A stretch of DNA of 64,000 bases from Phycisphaerae bacterium (GTDB lineage: Bacteria; Planctomycetota; Phycisphaerae; UBA1845; Fen-1342). This document shows, in pieces, positions 35,201 to 42,923 of this stretch (the first letter of the stretch is position 1; every line of letters starts with the position of its first letter). A model generated the notes under the pieces. The model ran no database searches and was not told where the DNA came from. It was given only the letters and a program-made list of their open reading frames with translations. The DNA lies in contig JAJVHV010000001.1 in the NCBI GenBank assembly GCA_022072445.1, positions 301,705 through 365,704 on the forward strand, given 5' to 3'. Made by a program: the position numbers and the translations under genes.

Positions 35201-35359
35201 GAGCGCGGCTTCATCGACTGGGGCTGGCTGAACTCGCAGCCGGTTGCGTACCAGACCGACCTCGTCCGTCACGTGCAGCTCGACGCACCGCTCGAGGTTC
35301 TGGTTGACGGGCTTGCGTCGCGGGCGCTGATTCTGAAGCGCGAGCGGCCGCGCGCGTGA
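32207..35359 (+). CDS. Receiver-like / PEP-pyruvate-binding (PPDK_N) fusion protein
   Basis: 1050 residues from the ATG at 32207. A Gly/Ala/Ser-only linker (about 10-60) is followed by two receiver-like regions: VERVLLVASAYDSFML (about 85-205), with TT where the Asp would be, and VGVIILLEDSRRYRSSLLP (about 235-350). From about 490 comes the ATP-grasp fold of PEP synthase / pyruvate phosphate dikinase: IGGGSLGGKARGLAF, VRSSSLLEDS and the loop PLAGVYATHM. The mobile phosphohistidine domain and PEP-binding barrel of true PPDK are absent. Such proteins occur in other phyla as PEP/pyruvate-binding proteins of unknown role; probably phosphotransfer or sensing. Confidence 0.8.
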   Translation: MSDERSPMSNVNDRAGGAGTGAAAGVAGSGAGSGGVGAGAGGAGAGSGSAAGGSGAAGTAGAGAAADRPRFSSDWRLDRLPDLIPRRVERVLLVASAYDSFMLDEYGLLSELIHNEYAELGLTHAPEVAHVTTGREALEAARCGGFDLVITTRRPGGMEVAQLGAELRRTCPGLPIVLLIGNVAELADVDQPGHVLNMDSVYVWHGDSKLFLAIIKSIEDRWNVEHDTREAGVGVIILLEDSRRYRSSLLPIMYAALVTQTRSVMADGINHMHKLMRMRARPKLLVSETFEQGIEDFERYRDNLFGVVADVRFPRRGVHDPRAGIEFISHVKSELPDLPALLQSSEPANKSLAESIGAHFLHKRSATLLQDVNEFMLHNFGFGDFVFRTPDGVEVGRARDLRQMCRVLADVPAQAVEYHAARNHFSNWLRARTEFDLARQLRPKRVSDFSNPEELRAFLVSSFRDVIRRNRRGMIEDFSRDRFDEGTQIARIGGGSLGGKARGLAFVDALLARHVGGSDFEDVRVFVPSSVVLGTDVFDEFLDANRLRLQALQIDSDEYLRWAFRLAELPARVRDDLRAYLASVREPLAVRSSSLLEDSEHYPLAGVYATHMLPNNHPDLDVRLAQLCDAIKLVYASTFCSAARRYLEATPHRIEEEKMGVILQPIVGLAHESYFYPNLAGVALSHNFYPYGQMKPEEGVATVALGLGATVVDGGQALRFCPSHPQSLPQLANGREFIDRSQRAFYALDLNCSGALPSMAQQQPVVRLELEDAERHGTLAPVGSVWSQESECFFDGIYRPGVRIVTLAHVLKSDLFPLAAILRRLLELGREGMNGPVEIEFAANFQRGRREFAVLQMRPCAGEVARGRLEFGTVEPDSVLCDCPQALGHGRIEGLRDVVYVRPEAFDPGRTNEIAREVHAINESVRAAGRHCLLIGPGRWGSSNRSLGVPVTWAQISTARAIVETTLDNFSVDPSQGSHFFHNLTSMGIAYLTVNPRIERGFIDWGWLNSQPVAYQTDLVRHVQLDAPLEVLVDGLASRALILKRERPRA

Positions 35360-35461
35360 GCCGCTTTCCGCGGGGTGTCGCGTCGTGGCGGGTCTGCACG
35401 TAGAATTCCACCCGCTTTGGCCGCAGCCATCACGGGTCTCTCGTAGGGAAGGGTACTGAAC

Positions 35462-36748
35462 ATGAGCCACGCGGTCTCGCCGCCCAACGGCGAAGCGATC
35501 TGGGAACACTCACCGGCGTACCAGCGTGCCCTGTCGAATTTCGACGCGGCCGCCGACGTGCTGAATCTCGATCCTAATACGGCGTCGCGTCTGCGGCGGC
35601 CGGAGCGGATCATGATCGTGTCGGTGCCGATTCGGCGCGACAACGGCAAGATCGAAGTGTTCACCGGTTATCGGGCGCAGCACAACGACTCGCTGGGGCC
35701 GTACAAGGGCGGCATCCGCTATCACCAGGACGTGGACGTGGGCGAGGTCTCGGCGCTGGCCATGTCGATGACGTGGAAGTGTGCGCTGGTCGGGCTGCCG
35801 CTGGGCGGCGCGAAGGGCGCGATCCGCGTCGATCCGCTTTCGCTTTCGTACACCGAGTCGCAGCAGCTCACACGGCGTTACACGGCCGAGATCGGTCCGA
35901 TCATCGGGCCGGAGGTGGACATTCCGGCGCCGGACATGGGGACGAACGAGCGGCACATGGCGTGGATCATGGACACGTACAGCCAGCGGCACGGGCGCGC
36001 CACTCCGGAGGTCGTGACCGGCAAGCCGGTGGACGTGGGCGGGTCGGTGCTGCGGACGGAGTCGACGGGCCGCGGGGTGGTCTACACGATCGAGGAGGCG
36101 GCCGGGGAAGTCGGGCTGACGCTGAAGGGCTCGACGGCGGTCCTGCACGGCTTCGGCAACCTGGGCACGTACGCGGCGCTGGAGCTGGTGAAGCGTGGCG
36201 TGAAGGTGATCGCGGTGGGCGACGTGTCGGGCGGCTACGTCAATGAGAAGGGGCTCGACATCCCGGCGATGTTCGACTACGCCCGCACGCATCGCACGCT
36301 GGAGGGGTGTGCGGGAGCCGATCGCATCGGACCTGAAGACGTGCTGACCATTCCGTGCGACGTGCTGGTGCCGGCCGCGATCGGGCACGTCATCACGGGC
36401 GCGAATGTGAACAAGCTCCGCTGCAGGATTCTGGCAGAAGGGGCGAACGGCCCGACCACGCCTGACGCGGACGTGGTGCTCCAGCGGCAGGGGGTGCACA
36501 TCATTCCGGACATTCTGTGCAACGCAGGAGGCGTGACGGTTTCGTACTTCGAATGGGTTCAGGGCGGCATGAACTTCTTCTGGAGCGAGGACGAGATCGA
36601 CCAGCGGCTCTCGAATCTGCTGCGGGCGGCCTACAGCCGCGTCCGCGACTTCGCCCGCGAGCGGAACGTCAGCACGCGGACGGCGGCGAACTGCGTGGCG
36701 ATCGCGAAGGTCGATCGCGTCATGCGGCTGCGCGGCCTGTACGCATGA
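35462..36748 (+). CDS. gdhA: Glutamate dehydrogenase
   Basis: 428 residues, the hexameric short form. The Glu/2-oxoglutarate site Lys is in GPYKGGIRYH, the catalytic Lys region is LPLGGAKGAIRVDP, PAPDMGTNERHMAWIMDTYS follows, and the Rossmann motif is HGFGNLGTYAA. Nothing distinguishes NAD from NADP use with certainty. Glutamate from RocA could be oxidised here. GGGAAGGG precedes the ATG, and TAGAAT (35401-35406) is a possible -10. Confidence 0.95.
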   Translation: MSHAVSPPNGEAIWEHSPAYQRALSNFDAAADVLNLDPNTASRLRRPERIMIVSVPIRRDNGKIEVFTGYRAQHNDSLGPYKGGIRYHQDVDVGEVSALAMSMTWKCALVGLPLGGAKGAIRVDPLSLSYTESQQLTRRYTAEIGPIIGPEVDIPAPDMGTNERHMAWIMDTYSQRHGRATPEVVTGKPVDVGGSVLRTESTGRGVVYTIEEAAGEVGLTLKGSTAVLHGFGNLGTYAALELVKRGVKVIAVGDVSGGYVNEKGLDIPAMFDYARTHRTLEGCAGADRIGPEDVLTIPCDVLVPAAIGHVITGANVNKLRCRILAEGANGPTTPDADVVLQRQGVHIIPDILCNAGGVTVSYFEWVQGGMNFFWSEDEIDQRLSNLLRAAYSRVRDFARERNVSTRTAANCVAIAKVDRVMRLRGLYA

Positions 36749-36757
36749 GCGGTCGCG

Positions 36758-36786
36758 TTGAAGGTGCTGCGCCGCCGGGTTAGACT
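36758..36786 (+). promoter_or_regulatory. Sigma-70-type promoter for ribH-nusB-ftsY
   Basis: TTGAAG (36758-36763), a 17-base spacer and TAGACT (36781-36786). It starts just after the glutamate dehydrogenase stop and lies about 87 bases before ribH, so the ribH operon is transcribed on its own. Confidence 0.6.
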
Positions 36787-36873
36787 CGTGAACGACGAAG
36801 ATGGGATGGACGCCGCGCGGCGTGGAGAATTGCCGCGGGTCGTCCGGCGGGGAGTGGCAACGAGAGGACGAGT

Positions 36874-37341
36874 GTGGAGAAGATCGCGGCAAACCTCGAC
36901 GCGCGGCATCAGCGGCTGGCGCTGGTCGCGGCACGGTTCAATGAGTTCATCAGCGAGCGGTTGGTGCAGGGCGCGTTCGACGCGCTGCAGCGTCTCGGTG
37001 CCGACGTCGGCCGGCTGACGCTGGTCAGCGTTCCGGGTGCGTTTGAGCTGCCGCTGGTCGCCCAGAAGCTGGCCCTGTCGGGCAAGTTCGACGCCATCAT
37101 CTGCCTGGGCTGCGTCGTGCGCGGGCAGACGCCGCACTTCGAGTACGTTGCCGGCGAGGCCGCGAAGGGCATCGCGCAGATCGGGCTGACGAGCGGTCTG
37201 CCGGTGGTCTTCGGGGTCATCACGGTCGATACGCTGGAGCAGGCGATCGAGCGCGCCGGGGGCAAGGCCGGCAACAAGGGCGCCGATGCGGCGGCGACGG
37301 CGGTCGAGATGGTCAACCTGATCAAGCGGCTGTCCACGTAG
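36874..37341 (+). CDS. ribH: 6,7-dimethyl-8-ribityllumazine synthase
   Basis: 155 residues; penultimate step of riboflavin synthesis. [37 protein letters not shown] (phosphate-binding PGAFE), [23 protein letters not shown] with the catalytic His, and [24 protein letters not shown] are the lumazine synthase motifs. GTG start with GAGAGG six bases upstream. ribH next to nusB is a widespread pairing. Confidence 0.96.
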   Translation: MEKIAANLDARHQRLALVAARFNEFISERLVQGAFDALQRLGADVGRLTLVSVPGAFELPLVAQKLALSGKFDAIICLGCVVRGQTPHFEYVAGEAAKGIAQIGLTSGLPVVFGVITVDTLEQAIERAGGKAGNKGADAAATAVEMVNLIKRLST

Positions 37342-37357
37342 GCAGCGGGGTGGGCTG

Positions 37358-37828
37358 ATGGCCGCGATGGGACGTCGCGAAGCGCGGGCGCTGTCGATGC
37401 AGGCTCTGTGCCAGTTTGACGTGCAGGGCGACGCGTTCGCCGAGCAGCTCGCCCAGTTTCTCGCCGACTACCGCGCCTATCACCCCGAGTCACACGGAAT
37501 GCTGCGGCCCGAGCTGCTCGACTTTGCCGGTCGGCTGGCGAGCGGCGCGTGGCGCGAACGGGTGCAGATCGACCGGCGGCTGGCATCCTGCGCACAGAAT
37601 TGGGATGTGGAACGGATGACGCTCGTCGATCGCAATATTCTGCGCCTGGCGGTCTACGAACTCCTCCAGCTGCCCGAAACGCCTTTCCAGGTCGTGATCA
37701 ACGAGGCGGTCGAGCTGGCGCGGGCCTTCGGCGATGCGAGTTCGCCGTCGTTTGTGAACGGTGTGCTGGACGCGGCGTGGAAAGAGATCAGCGCGGAGTG
37801 CGGCGTGTCGGGCGGGGAGTCGGTCTGA
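37358..37828 (+). CDS. nusB: Transcription antitermination factor NusB
   Basis: 156 residues; binds boxA RNA with ribosomal protein S10 in rRNA antitermination. The helical NusB fold is shown by REARALSMQALCQFDVQG, RLASCAQNWDVERMTLVDRNILRLAVYELL and PFQVVINEAVELARAFGD, ending FVNGVLDAAWKEI. Its TGA overlaps the ATG of ftsY (TGATG). Confidence 0.94.
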   Translation: MAAMGRREARALSMQALCQFDVQGDAFAEQLAQFLADYRAYHPESHGMLRPELLDFAGRLASGAWRERVQIDRRLASCAQNWDVERMTLVDRNILRLAVYELLQLPETPFQVVINEAVELARAFGDASSPSFVNGVLDAAWKEISAECGVSGGESV

Positions 37829-38745
37829 TGGGATTGCTTGATCTATTCCGCAAGGGACTGAAGAAGACGCGCGACGCGGTGATGGGCGGGCTGCGGGCGA
37901 TCCTGCCGATCGGCAAGCCGATCGACGACGCGCTCCTCGATCAGCTTGAAGAGAGCCTGATCGGGAGCGACATGGGGCCACGGGCCGTCGCCGGCCTGAT
38001 CGACGAGGTGCGTCAGGCCTGGAAGCAGAAGCTCATCCGGCAGTCCGAAGAGATTATTCCGTTTCTCAAGCAGCGCATCGCGGGTACGTGGAGCGCGGCG
38101 GATCGGAGCGTCCGCCGCGCCGCCGAGGGGCCGACCGTCATCTTCGTGGTCGGGATCAACGGTTCGGGCAAGACGACAAGCGTCGCCAAGCTGGCGAATG
38201 TTCTGCGGCGGGGCGGCGCAAGCGTGATTCTGGCGGCGTGCGACACGTTTCGCGCCGCGGCGGTGAACCAGTTGACGATCTGGGCCGAGCGGATTGGCGT
38301 CAGCATCGTGAAGCACAACATGGGCAGCGACCCGGCGGCGGTGGCGTTTGACGCGTGCGACGCGGCCGTGGCGCGGGGGGTTGACTATCTGATCGTGGAC
38401 ACGGCCGGCCGGCTGCACACCCAGGATCACCTGATGCGCGAGCTGGAGAAGATCCGCAACGTCGTGCGGAAGCGGCTGCCCGGCGCTCCGCACGAGGTGC
38501 TGCTGGTGCTCGACGCGACGATCGGCCAGAACGCGATCAATCAGGCCCGGATCTTCACGCGGCACGTCGACGTGACCGGCCTGTTTCTGGCCAAGCTCGA
38601 CGGTTCGGCCAAGGGCGGGATCGTGGTGGGCATCCGCGATCAGCTTGATATTCCGGTGAAATTCGTCGGGCTGGGGGAGACGGTCGACGACGTTGAGCCG
38701 TTCGACCCGCAGGCGTTTGTCGAGGCGCTGTTTGCGGAAGAGTAG
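37828..38745 (+). CDS. ftsY: Signal recognition particle receptor FtsY
   Basis: 305 residues; GTPase that docks SRP-ribosome complexes at the membrane. The NG domain is complete: G1 VVGINGSGKTTSVAKLA, ACDTFRAAAVNQL, G3 IVDTAGRLHTQDHLM, G4 AKLDGSAKGG and GLGETVDDVEPF. The acidic A domain is absent; only a short amphipathic start (MGLLDLFRKGLKKTRDAV) remains for membrane contact. Start is the TGATG junction with nusB. Confidence 0.96.
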   Translation: MGLLDLFRKGLKKTRDAVMGGLRAILPIGKPIDDALLDQLEESLIGSDMGPRAVAGLIDEVRQAWKQKLIRQSEEIIPFLKQRIAGTWSAADRSVRRAAEGPTVIFVVGINGSGKTTSVAKLANVLRRGGASVILAACDTFRAAAVNQLTIWAERIGVSIVKHNMGSDPAAVAFDACDAAVARGVDYLIVDTAGRLHTQDHLMRELEKIRNVVRKRLPGAPHEVLLVLDATIGQNAINQARIFTRHVDVTGLFLAKLDGSAKGGIVVGIRDQLDIPVKFVGLGETVDDVEPFDPQAFVEALFAEE

Positions 38746-38949
38746 TTCGAAATCAGGGGTTCAGGGTTCGGGGTTCAGGTTACCACGGGAGCGACGCTTC
38801 CGATGTCGTGTAGAGGCCGCAAACGAGTCCGGAGCGTGTGGCCGGTTGCCGGCTGCCGATGAACCGAATCCGCCCCGCCGCGCGCCGCCGGATTGGTGCA
38901 TGGACGCTACCATCCTTGCGACATTCTGAAGATACGAAAGGTGGAGCGG
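38746..38949. other. Intergenic gap with GGTTCAG-type short repeats
   Basis: 204 bases between ftsY and the regulator. The start (38757-38778) holds GGGTTCAGGGTTCGGGGTTC, a short form of the heptamer repeat at 42858-42907. No promoter is recognised with confidence. Confidence 0.4.
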
Positions 38950-39600
38950 ATGTCGAACGAGCTTGAAAACTCGAAGGCCATGCTGATCCGCCGCTGGGGC
39001 GAAATGGGCGGCTACTGGGGCATCAACCGGACGATGGCCGAGATTCACGCGCTGATGTACGTCACGCGCAAGCCGCTCTGCACCGACGACGTGATGGATC
39101 TGCTGAAGGTCTCGCGCGGCAACGCCAGCATGAACCTGCGCGCCCTGGTCGATTGGGGGCTTGTCCGCCGCGTACACATCCTGGGCGACCGCAAGGAGTA
39201 CTTCGAAGCCGACACGAGCGTGTGGCGGATGTTCGAGACCATCATGCGCGAGCGCCGCCGCCGCGAGGTCGAGCCCATCATCGCCACGATTGATCGCTGC
39301 CGCGAAATGGTGTCCAATCCGCAGGTGACGTCGCCGGCCGACGTCCTGGCCGAGATCGAGGAATACCGCCGGCGCCTCGACGAGCTGCGAAACTTCCTGG
39401 CCACCATGGGCGCGTTGTTCGAGATGGTGCTGCAATTCGGCGATGACGGCTTGCGGCAGGTGCGCGATCTGATCGGCGGCGGTGCGCCCGCGACAGGCGG
39501 ATTGCCGCCACGCCGCAACAGCGCGCCCATCCGCCACGGCGCCCGCGACGCGTCGGGTGCGGGCGGTGCCCGCTCGCCGCGCAGGAGAAAGGCCCAATGA
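38950..39600 (+). CDS. GbsR/MarR-type transcriptional regulator
   Basis: 216 residues from the ATG at 38950 (GGTGGAG upstream). Winged-helix part at about 25-95: RTMAEIHALMYVTRKPLCTDDVMDLLKVSRGNASMNLRALVDWGLV, and the wing VHILGDRKEYFEAD. A coiled coil for dimerisation (about 95-165) follows, then a basic Arg/Gly/Ala-rich tail. GbsR was described as a repressor of choline uptake genes; the family is broader. Its stop overlaps the pyrE start (ATGA), which suggests control of, or simple co-expression with, pyrimidine synthesis. Confidence 0.88.
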   Translation: MSNELENSKAMLIRRWGEMGGYWGINRTMAEIHALMYVTRKPLCTDDVMDLLKVSRGNASMNLRALVDWGLVRRVHILGDRKEYFEADTSVWRMFETIMRERRRREVEPIIATIDRCREMVSNPQVTSPADVLAEIEEYRRRLDELRNFLATMGALFEMVLQFGDDGLRQVRDLIGGGAPATGGLPPRRNSAPIRHGARDASGAGGARSPRRRKAQ

Positions 39601-40124
39601 CGGATGCACAGTTGGCCGCGGCGCTGCGGCAGGCCGCCTATCTGGAGGGCGAGTTCACGCTGCGCTCCGGCCGCAAGAGCCGCTATTACCTCGACAAGTA
39701 TCTCTTCGAGACCGATCCGTCGCTGCTGCGCGAGCTCGGCCGCCGCTTCGCGGCCTTGGCGCGCGACGTGACGCGCATCGCCGGCGCGGAGCTTGGCGGA
39801 GTGGCGCTGGCCGCGGCGACCGCTTTGGAATGCAACAAGCCGTTTGTCATCGTGAGGAATTCGAAAAAGGCGGACTACGGCACCGGCAAGCTGATCGAGG
39901 GCCGCATCGATCCGGGCGACCGCGTGCTGCTGGTCGAGGACATCGCGACTTCCGGCGGGCAGGCGATCGAGGCCGCCCGCACGCTGGGGGAGCATGGGGC
40001 GGCGGTGTCGGCGATCGTCGCCGTGATCGATCGGCTTGAGGGGGCCCGCGCCCATGTGGAGGCCGCGGGCTACCGCTTTGTTTCGCTGCTGACCACCGAC
40101 GACCTGGGCATCCGCAAGGACTAG
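39597..40124 (+). CDS. pyrE: Orotate phosphoribosyltransferase
   Basis: 175 residues; makes OMP from orotate and PRPP. EFTLRSGRKSRYYLDKYLFE is the orotate-binding loop, VIVRNSKKADYGTGKLIEG the flexible catalytic loop, and VLLVEDIATSGGQAIEAA the PRPP-binding motif. It is of the short class. AGGAG precedes the ATG by nine bases, inside the end of the regulator gene. Confidence 0.95.
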   Translation: MTDAQLAAALRQAAYLEGEFTLRSGRKSRYYLDKYLFETDPSLLRELGRRFAALARDVTRIAGAELGGVALAAATALECNKPFVIVRNSKKADYGTGKLIEGRIDPGDRVLLVEDIATSGGQAIEAARTLGEHGAAVSAIVAVIDRLEGARAHVEAAGYRFVSLLTTDDLGIRKD

Positions 40125-40133
40125 AACCGCTGA

Positions 40134-40192
40134 CAGAACCCACCACGCGAGTGGTGGGTGCCACCGCCCCGCACTCGCGTGCGGGGTTCTGA
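40134..40192. repeat. Dispersed repeat, family D (double hairpin)
   Basis: 59 bases bounded by CAGAAC and GTTCTG, with two perfect hairpins: ACCCACCAC-GCGA-GTGGTGGGT (40138-40159) and CCCCGCAC-TCGC-GTGCGGGG (40167-40186). It is the reverse complement of the element at 7724-7793, there with one hairpin decayed. It lies ten bases after the pyrE stop and could work as a bidirectional terminator. Confidence 0.8.
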
Positions 40193-40242
40193 TGGGCGCT
40201 CCGCGACGCGCTGTGTCCTCGGGCGATTCGTGCAGCACAGCC

Positions 40243-40412
40243 GGGGGCGGCTATGCCACATGTGGGGTGGGAGACACAACCGGGGGCGGCTATGCCACAT
40301 GTGGGGTGGGAGACACAACCGGGGGCGGCTGTGCCACATGTGGGGTGGGAGACACAACCGGGGGCGGCTGTGCCACATGTCGGGTGGGAGACACAGCCGG
40401 GGGCGGCTGTGC
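40243..40412. repeat. 39-bp tandem array, family A
   Basis: GGGGGCGGCT(A/G)TGCCACATG begins at 40243, 40282, 40321, 40360 and 40399, an exact 39-base period with nearly identical units. Each unit contains part of the family A palindrome. Together with the D element it fills the convergent gap between pyrE and the TPR gene, and the last unit ends at the stop codon of that gene. Confidence 0.9.
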
Positions 40413-41338
40413 TACCGACTATCCGCCAATCTCTTGAGGCGCTCGAGCCGCGGCGATTCGTTGGCCACCAGCCAGGGGTCCTGCGAGAGTGCGGCGTGGG
40501 CCGCCGCGAAGTGCGGGCGTGCTTCGGACTCGCGGGCGAGGACGAGCAGGCACTCGGCGATTTCCTCGTGTACGAAGCCGTCGCTGGTGCCGCGCTGCGC
40601 GTGTTCGGCCAGCAGCGCGTTCTGGCGTTGCAGGGCGTCGTCGACGCGGCCGAGCGAGCGCAGCGTGCGCGCGATACACCAGCGGGCGATGGCGGCCTGC
40701 GATTCCTTCTGGTGCGCGAGCTGCCAGGCGAGGTTCTTTTCGTGCCAGGCGAGCGCTTCGGCGAAACGGCCCATGTCGTGGCAGGTCCAGCCGGTGTTGT
40801 TGTAGAGCGAGCCGAGCCAGTTGTTAGCCTTCGGATCGGGCGAGGCCTCGGCCATGCGGATCGCCTGTTCGTTCCAGCGCAGCGACGCTTCGCCCTGGTC
40901 GACGATTCCGAGCATGTGGGCGGCGTCGACGGCGTAGAAATCCTGCGACAGCGAGCGGGCGAGTTCGAGCGCTTCGGCGAACAAGGGCCGCGCGGCGTCA
41001 GGCTGGCCGCTGGAGTTGTGAACTCTGCCGCGCTCAAGCAGCAGTCGCACGCCGGCCACGTCGGCGCTGTCGACGCAACGCGGCGGCGGTGGCGCGGCTC
41101 CTACCGAAACATGCTCCGCGGAGAGCAGTCCCTCCGCCTCGTCGAGCGTCTGACGGGCCTGATCGAATCGGCGCTGGAGCCCCTCGGTGCGGGCGATCTG
41201 AGTGAGAAGTTGCGCCAGCAACGCGGCGCGGCCTGAAGCCCGCGCTGCCGGCAGCAGCGCGCGAAGTTTCTGCTCGGTGGCCGCCGGCTGCGTGAAGTCC
41301 CAGAGGTCGTCGAACTGTTCGAAGGGAGCGCTGCTCAT
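40412..41338 (-). CDS. TPR-repeat protein
   Basis: 308 residues from the ATG at 41338. At least five helix-turn-helix TPR-like units are visible (RAALLAQLLTQIARTEGLQRRFDQARQTLDEAEG; AARPLFAEALELARSL; NNTGWTCHDMGRFAEALAWHEKN; RTLRSLGRVDDALQRQNALL; AECLLVLARESEARPHFAAA). No signal peptide, so cytoplasmic. TPRs bind partner proteins; the partner is unknown. The stop codon touches the repeat array. Confidence 0.8.
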   Translation of the reverse strand: MSSAPFEQFDDLWDFTQPAATEQKLRALLPAARASGRAALLAQLLTQIARTEGLQRRFDQARQTLDEAEGLLSAEHVSVGAAPPPPRCVDSADVAGVRLLLERGRVHNSSGQPDAARPLFAEALELARSLSQDFYAVDAAHMLGIVDQGEASLRWNEQAIRMAEASPDPKANNWLGSLYNNTGWTCHDMGRFAEALAWHEKNLAWQLAHQKESQAAIARWCIARTLRSLGRVDDALQRQNALLAEHAQRGTSDGFVHEEIAECLLVLARESEARPHFAAAHAALSQDPWLVANESPRLERLKRLADSR

Positions 41339-41531
41339 GGGCGTTGGCCTCGTTCCAGTGACGTCATAAATGGGGGCAGGATAGCGGCTTGGCTCGAGCG
41401 CTGGAAACGGCGACATCGGCCTCCGGCGCCGGATCGCGCGTACCGACACTCCCCGGACGCGTGGCGGGCGGATAGACTGACGGCTCGCCGCGGCGCCGCG
41501 CCGCGGACGGGCGCATTCGCGGAGGAGTGTC

Positions 41532-42854
41532 ATGCCGCTCGGTCATTCAACGCTGTCCAGCATCGCCGTTCTGCGAGATTTCCGCTCGATGCGCTGCAGC
41601 AGCTTCGACCGTACTGGCGGGAACAAGGACGCCGTGACGATCGCGCCGGGTGGGCGGCACACGGTGGCGGAGATCGACGGTCCGGGCTGCATCAAGCACT
41701 TTTGGAGCACCAACAGCCTGGCGCACCACCGCGACGCGATGCGCAGCACCGTTATCCGCATGTGGTGGGACGGCGAGACGACGCCCAGCGTCGAGTGCCC
41801 GATCGTGGAGTTCTTCGGCGGGGCGTTCGGGATGTGCCGGAACTTCTGGTCGCTGCCGCTGCAGATGAACCCGGACAGCGGGCGCGGGATGAACTGCTGG
41901 TTTCCGATGCCGTTCCGGCGGCACGCGCGGATCGAAGTGCACAACGAATGGAGCGAGGCGCTCGACCTGTTCTACTACGTGGATCACGAGATTTACGGAG
42001 CCACGAAGCCGGGGGCGAGCAAGGGGCGAGCCCGAGTGAGCCACGGAGCCACGAGGGGCAGGCGGCGGGGCGGCCGCGGCGGAGCCGGCAGTGCAAGCGC
42101 GGGCAGCAGCGCGCGGCGCACGCCGATCTCGCGCGAGCCGTGGTCGGCGCTGGAGTCGCAGGAGTGGACGCGGGAGCAGGACTGGTCGCGCGTCGCGTAT
42201 TTTCACTGTCAATGGCGACGCGAGAACCCGACCGCCGGCTGGGGCCGCAAGGATCTGAAAGGACCGAAAAACGTCGAGAATCTGAAGTGGTACTGGAAGA
42301 CGGCGAACCGCACCGGAGACGACAACTACGTGATTCTCGACGCGCGCGGCAGCGGGCAATACGTCGGCTGCCATCTGGACATTGATTGTTACAGCCGCGA
42401 GAAGAACGACTGGTACGGCGAGGGGGACGACATGATCTTCATCGACGGCGAGCGCTGGCCGCCCGGGCTGCACGGCACGGGCACGGAGGACTACTTCTGC
42501 GGGGCGTATTGCCCGCGCGACGCGTTTAACACGCCGTACGTCGGCATCACGCAGTACAGCGGCAGCCCGCAGTGGGGCGAGTATGAATGGCCATTCCGCG
42601 GCAAGAACAGCATGTATCGATTTCACATTCAGGATCCGATCCGGTTTCAGGAGTCGATCCGCGTGACGATCGAGCACGGGCACAACAACAAGCTCAGCAA
42701 CGATTACAGCAGCACGGCCTACTGGTATCAGCTCGAGCCGCACGCGGCGTTTCCAAAGCTCCCGGCGGCGAAGCTGCGGCTGCCGCGGCCGGATTGGCCT
42801 GATTTCGTGGCGCCGCCGGGGGCGGCGGCGGGGCCGCCGAAGGGGAGCCGGTAG
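41532..42854 (+). CDS. DUF2961 protein (glycoside hydrolase family GH172-like)
   Basis: 440 residues. GH172 enzymes cleave difructose anhydrides and related furanosides. The opening RSMRCSSFDRTGGNKDAVTI, GPGCIKHFWSTN, the acidic WWDGETTPSVECPIVEFFGG, YFHCQWRRENPT, GQYVGCHLDID, WYGEGDDMIFIDGE and HGTGTEDYFCGAY are strongly conserved DUF2961 motifs. Between VDHEIYG and VAYFHCQW about 65 extra residues occur, starting as Gly/Arg/Ser-rich sequence (about 156-200) that looks repeat-derived. No signal peptide. GGAGGAG precedes the ATG. Confidence 0.88.
   Translation: MPLGHSTLSSIAVLRDFRSMRCSSFDRTGGNKDAVTIAPGGRHTVAEIDGPGCIKHFWSTNSLAHHRDAMRSTVIRMWWDGETTPSVECPIVEFFGGAFGMCRNFWSLPLQMNPDSGRGMNCWFPMPFRRHARIEVHNEWSEALDLFYYVDHEIYGATKPGASKGRARVSHGATRGRRRGGRGGAGSASAGSSARRTPISREPWSALESQEWTREQDWSRVAYFHCQWRRENPTAGWGRKDLKGPKNVENLKWYWKTANRTGDDNYVILDARGSGQYVGCHLDIDCYSREKNDWYGEGDDMIFIDGERWPPGLHGTGTEDYFCGAYCPRDAFNTPYVGITQYSGSPQWGEYEWPFRGKNSMYRFHIQDPIRFQESIRVTIEHGHNNKLSNDYSSTAYWYQLEPHAAFPKLPAAKLRLPRPDWPDFVAPPGAAAGPPKGSR
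41996..42054 (+). repeat. In-frame repeat segment inside the GH172-like gene
   Basis: CGGAGCCACGA occurs at 41996-42006 and again at 42044-42054, exactly 48 bases (16 codons) apart, bracketing GGGGGCGAGCAAGGGGCGAG-type DNA. Low-complexity Gly/Arg codons continue to about 42120. The segment sits where family members have a short loop. Confidence 0.65.
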
Positions 42855-42857
42855 AGA

Positions 42858-42907
42858 GGGTTCAGGGTTCAGGGTTCAGAATTCAGGGTTCAGTATTCAA
42901 GGTTCGG
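42858..42907 (+). repeat. Heptamer repeat (GGTTCAG)n
   Basis: Six to seven GGTTCAG-like units, some varied (GAATTCAG, GTATTCAA), fill the gap between the GH172-like gene and the next lipoprotein gene. A shorter run occurs at 38757-38778. Confidence 0.75.
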
Positions 42908-42923
42908 GGTCGGGAGATGAACG

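Noticed and set aside
33482..35509. 675-codon open frame on the minus strand
   Set aside because: Antisense to the PEP/pyruvate-binding protein, which has clear motifs; the frame has no recognisable domain.
35510..36934. 474-codon open frame on the minus strand
   Set aside because: Antisense to glutamate dehydrogenase; composition is Arg/His-rich and typical of a codon-bias shadow.
40243..40412. Possible CRISPR array
   Set aside because: The 39-base units are nearly identical along their whole length, so there are no unique spacers, and no cas gene is present. It is a simple tandem repeat.
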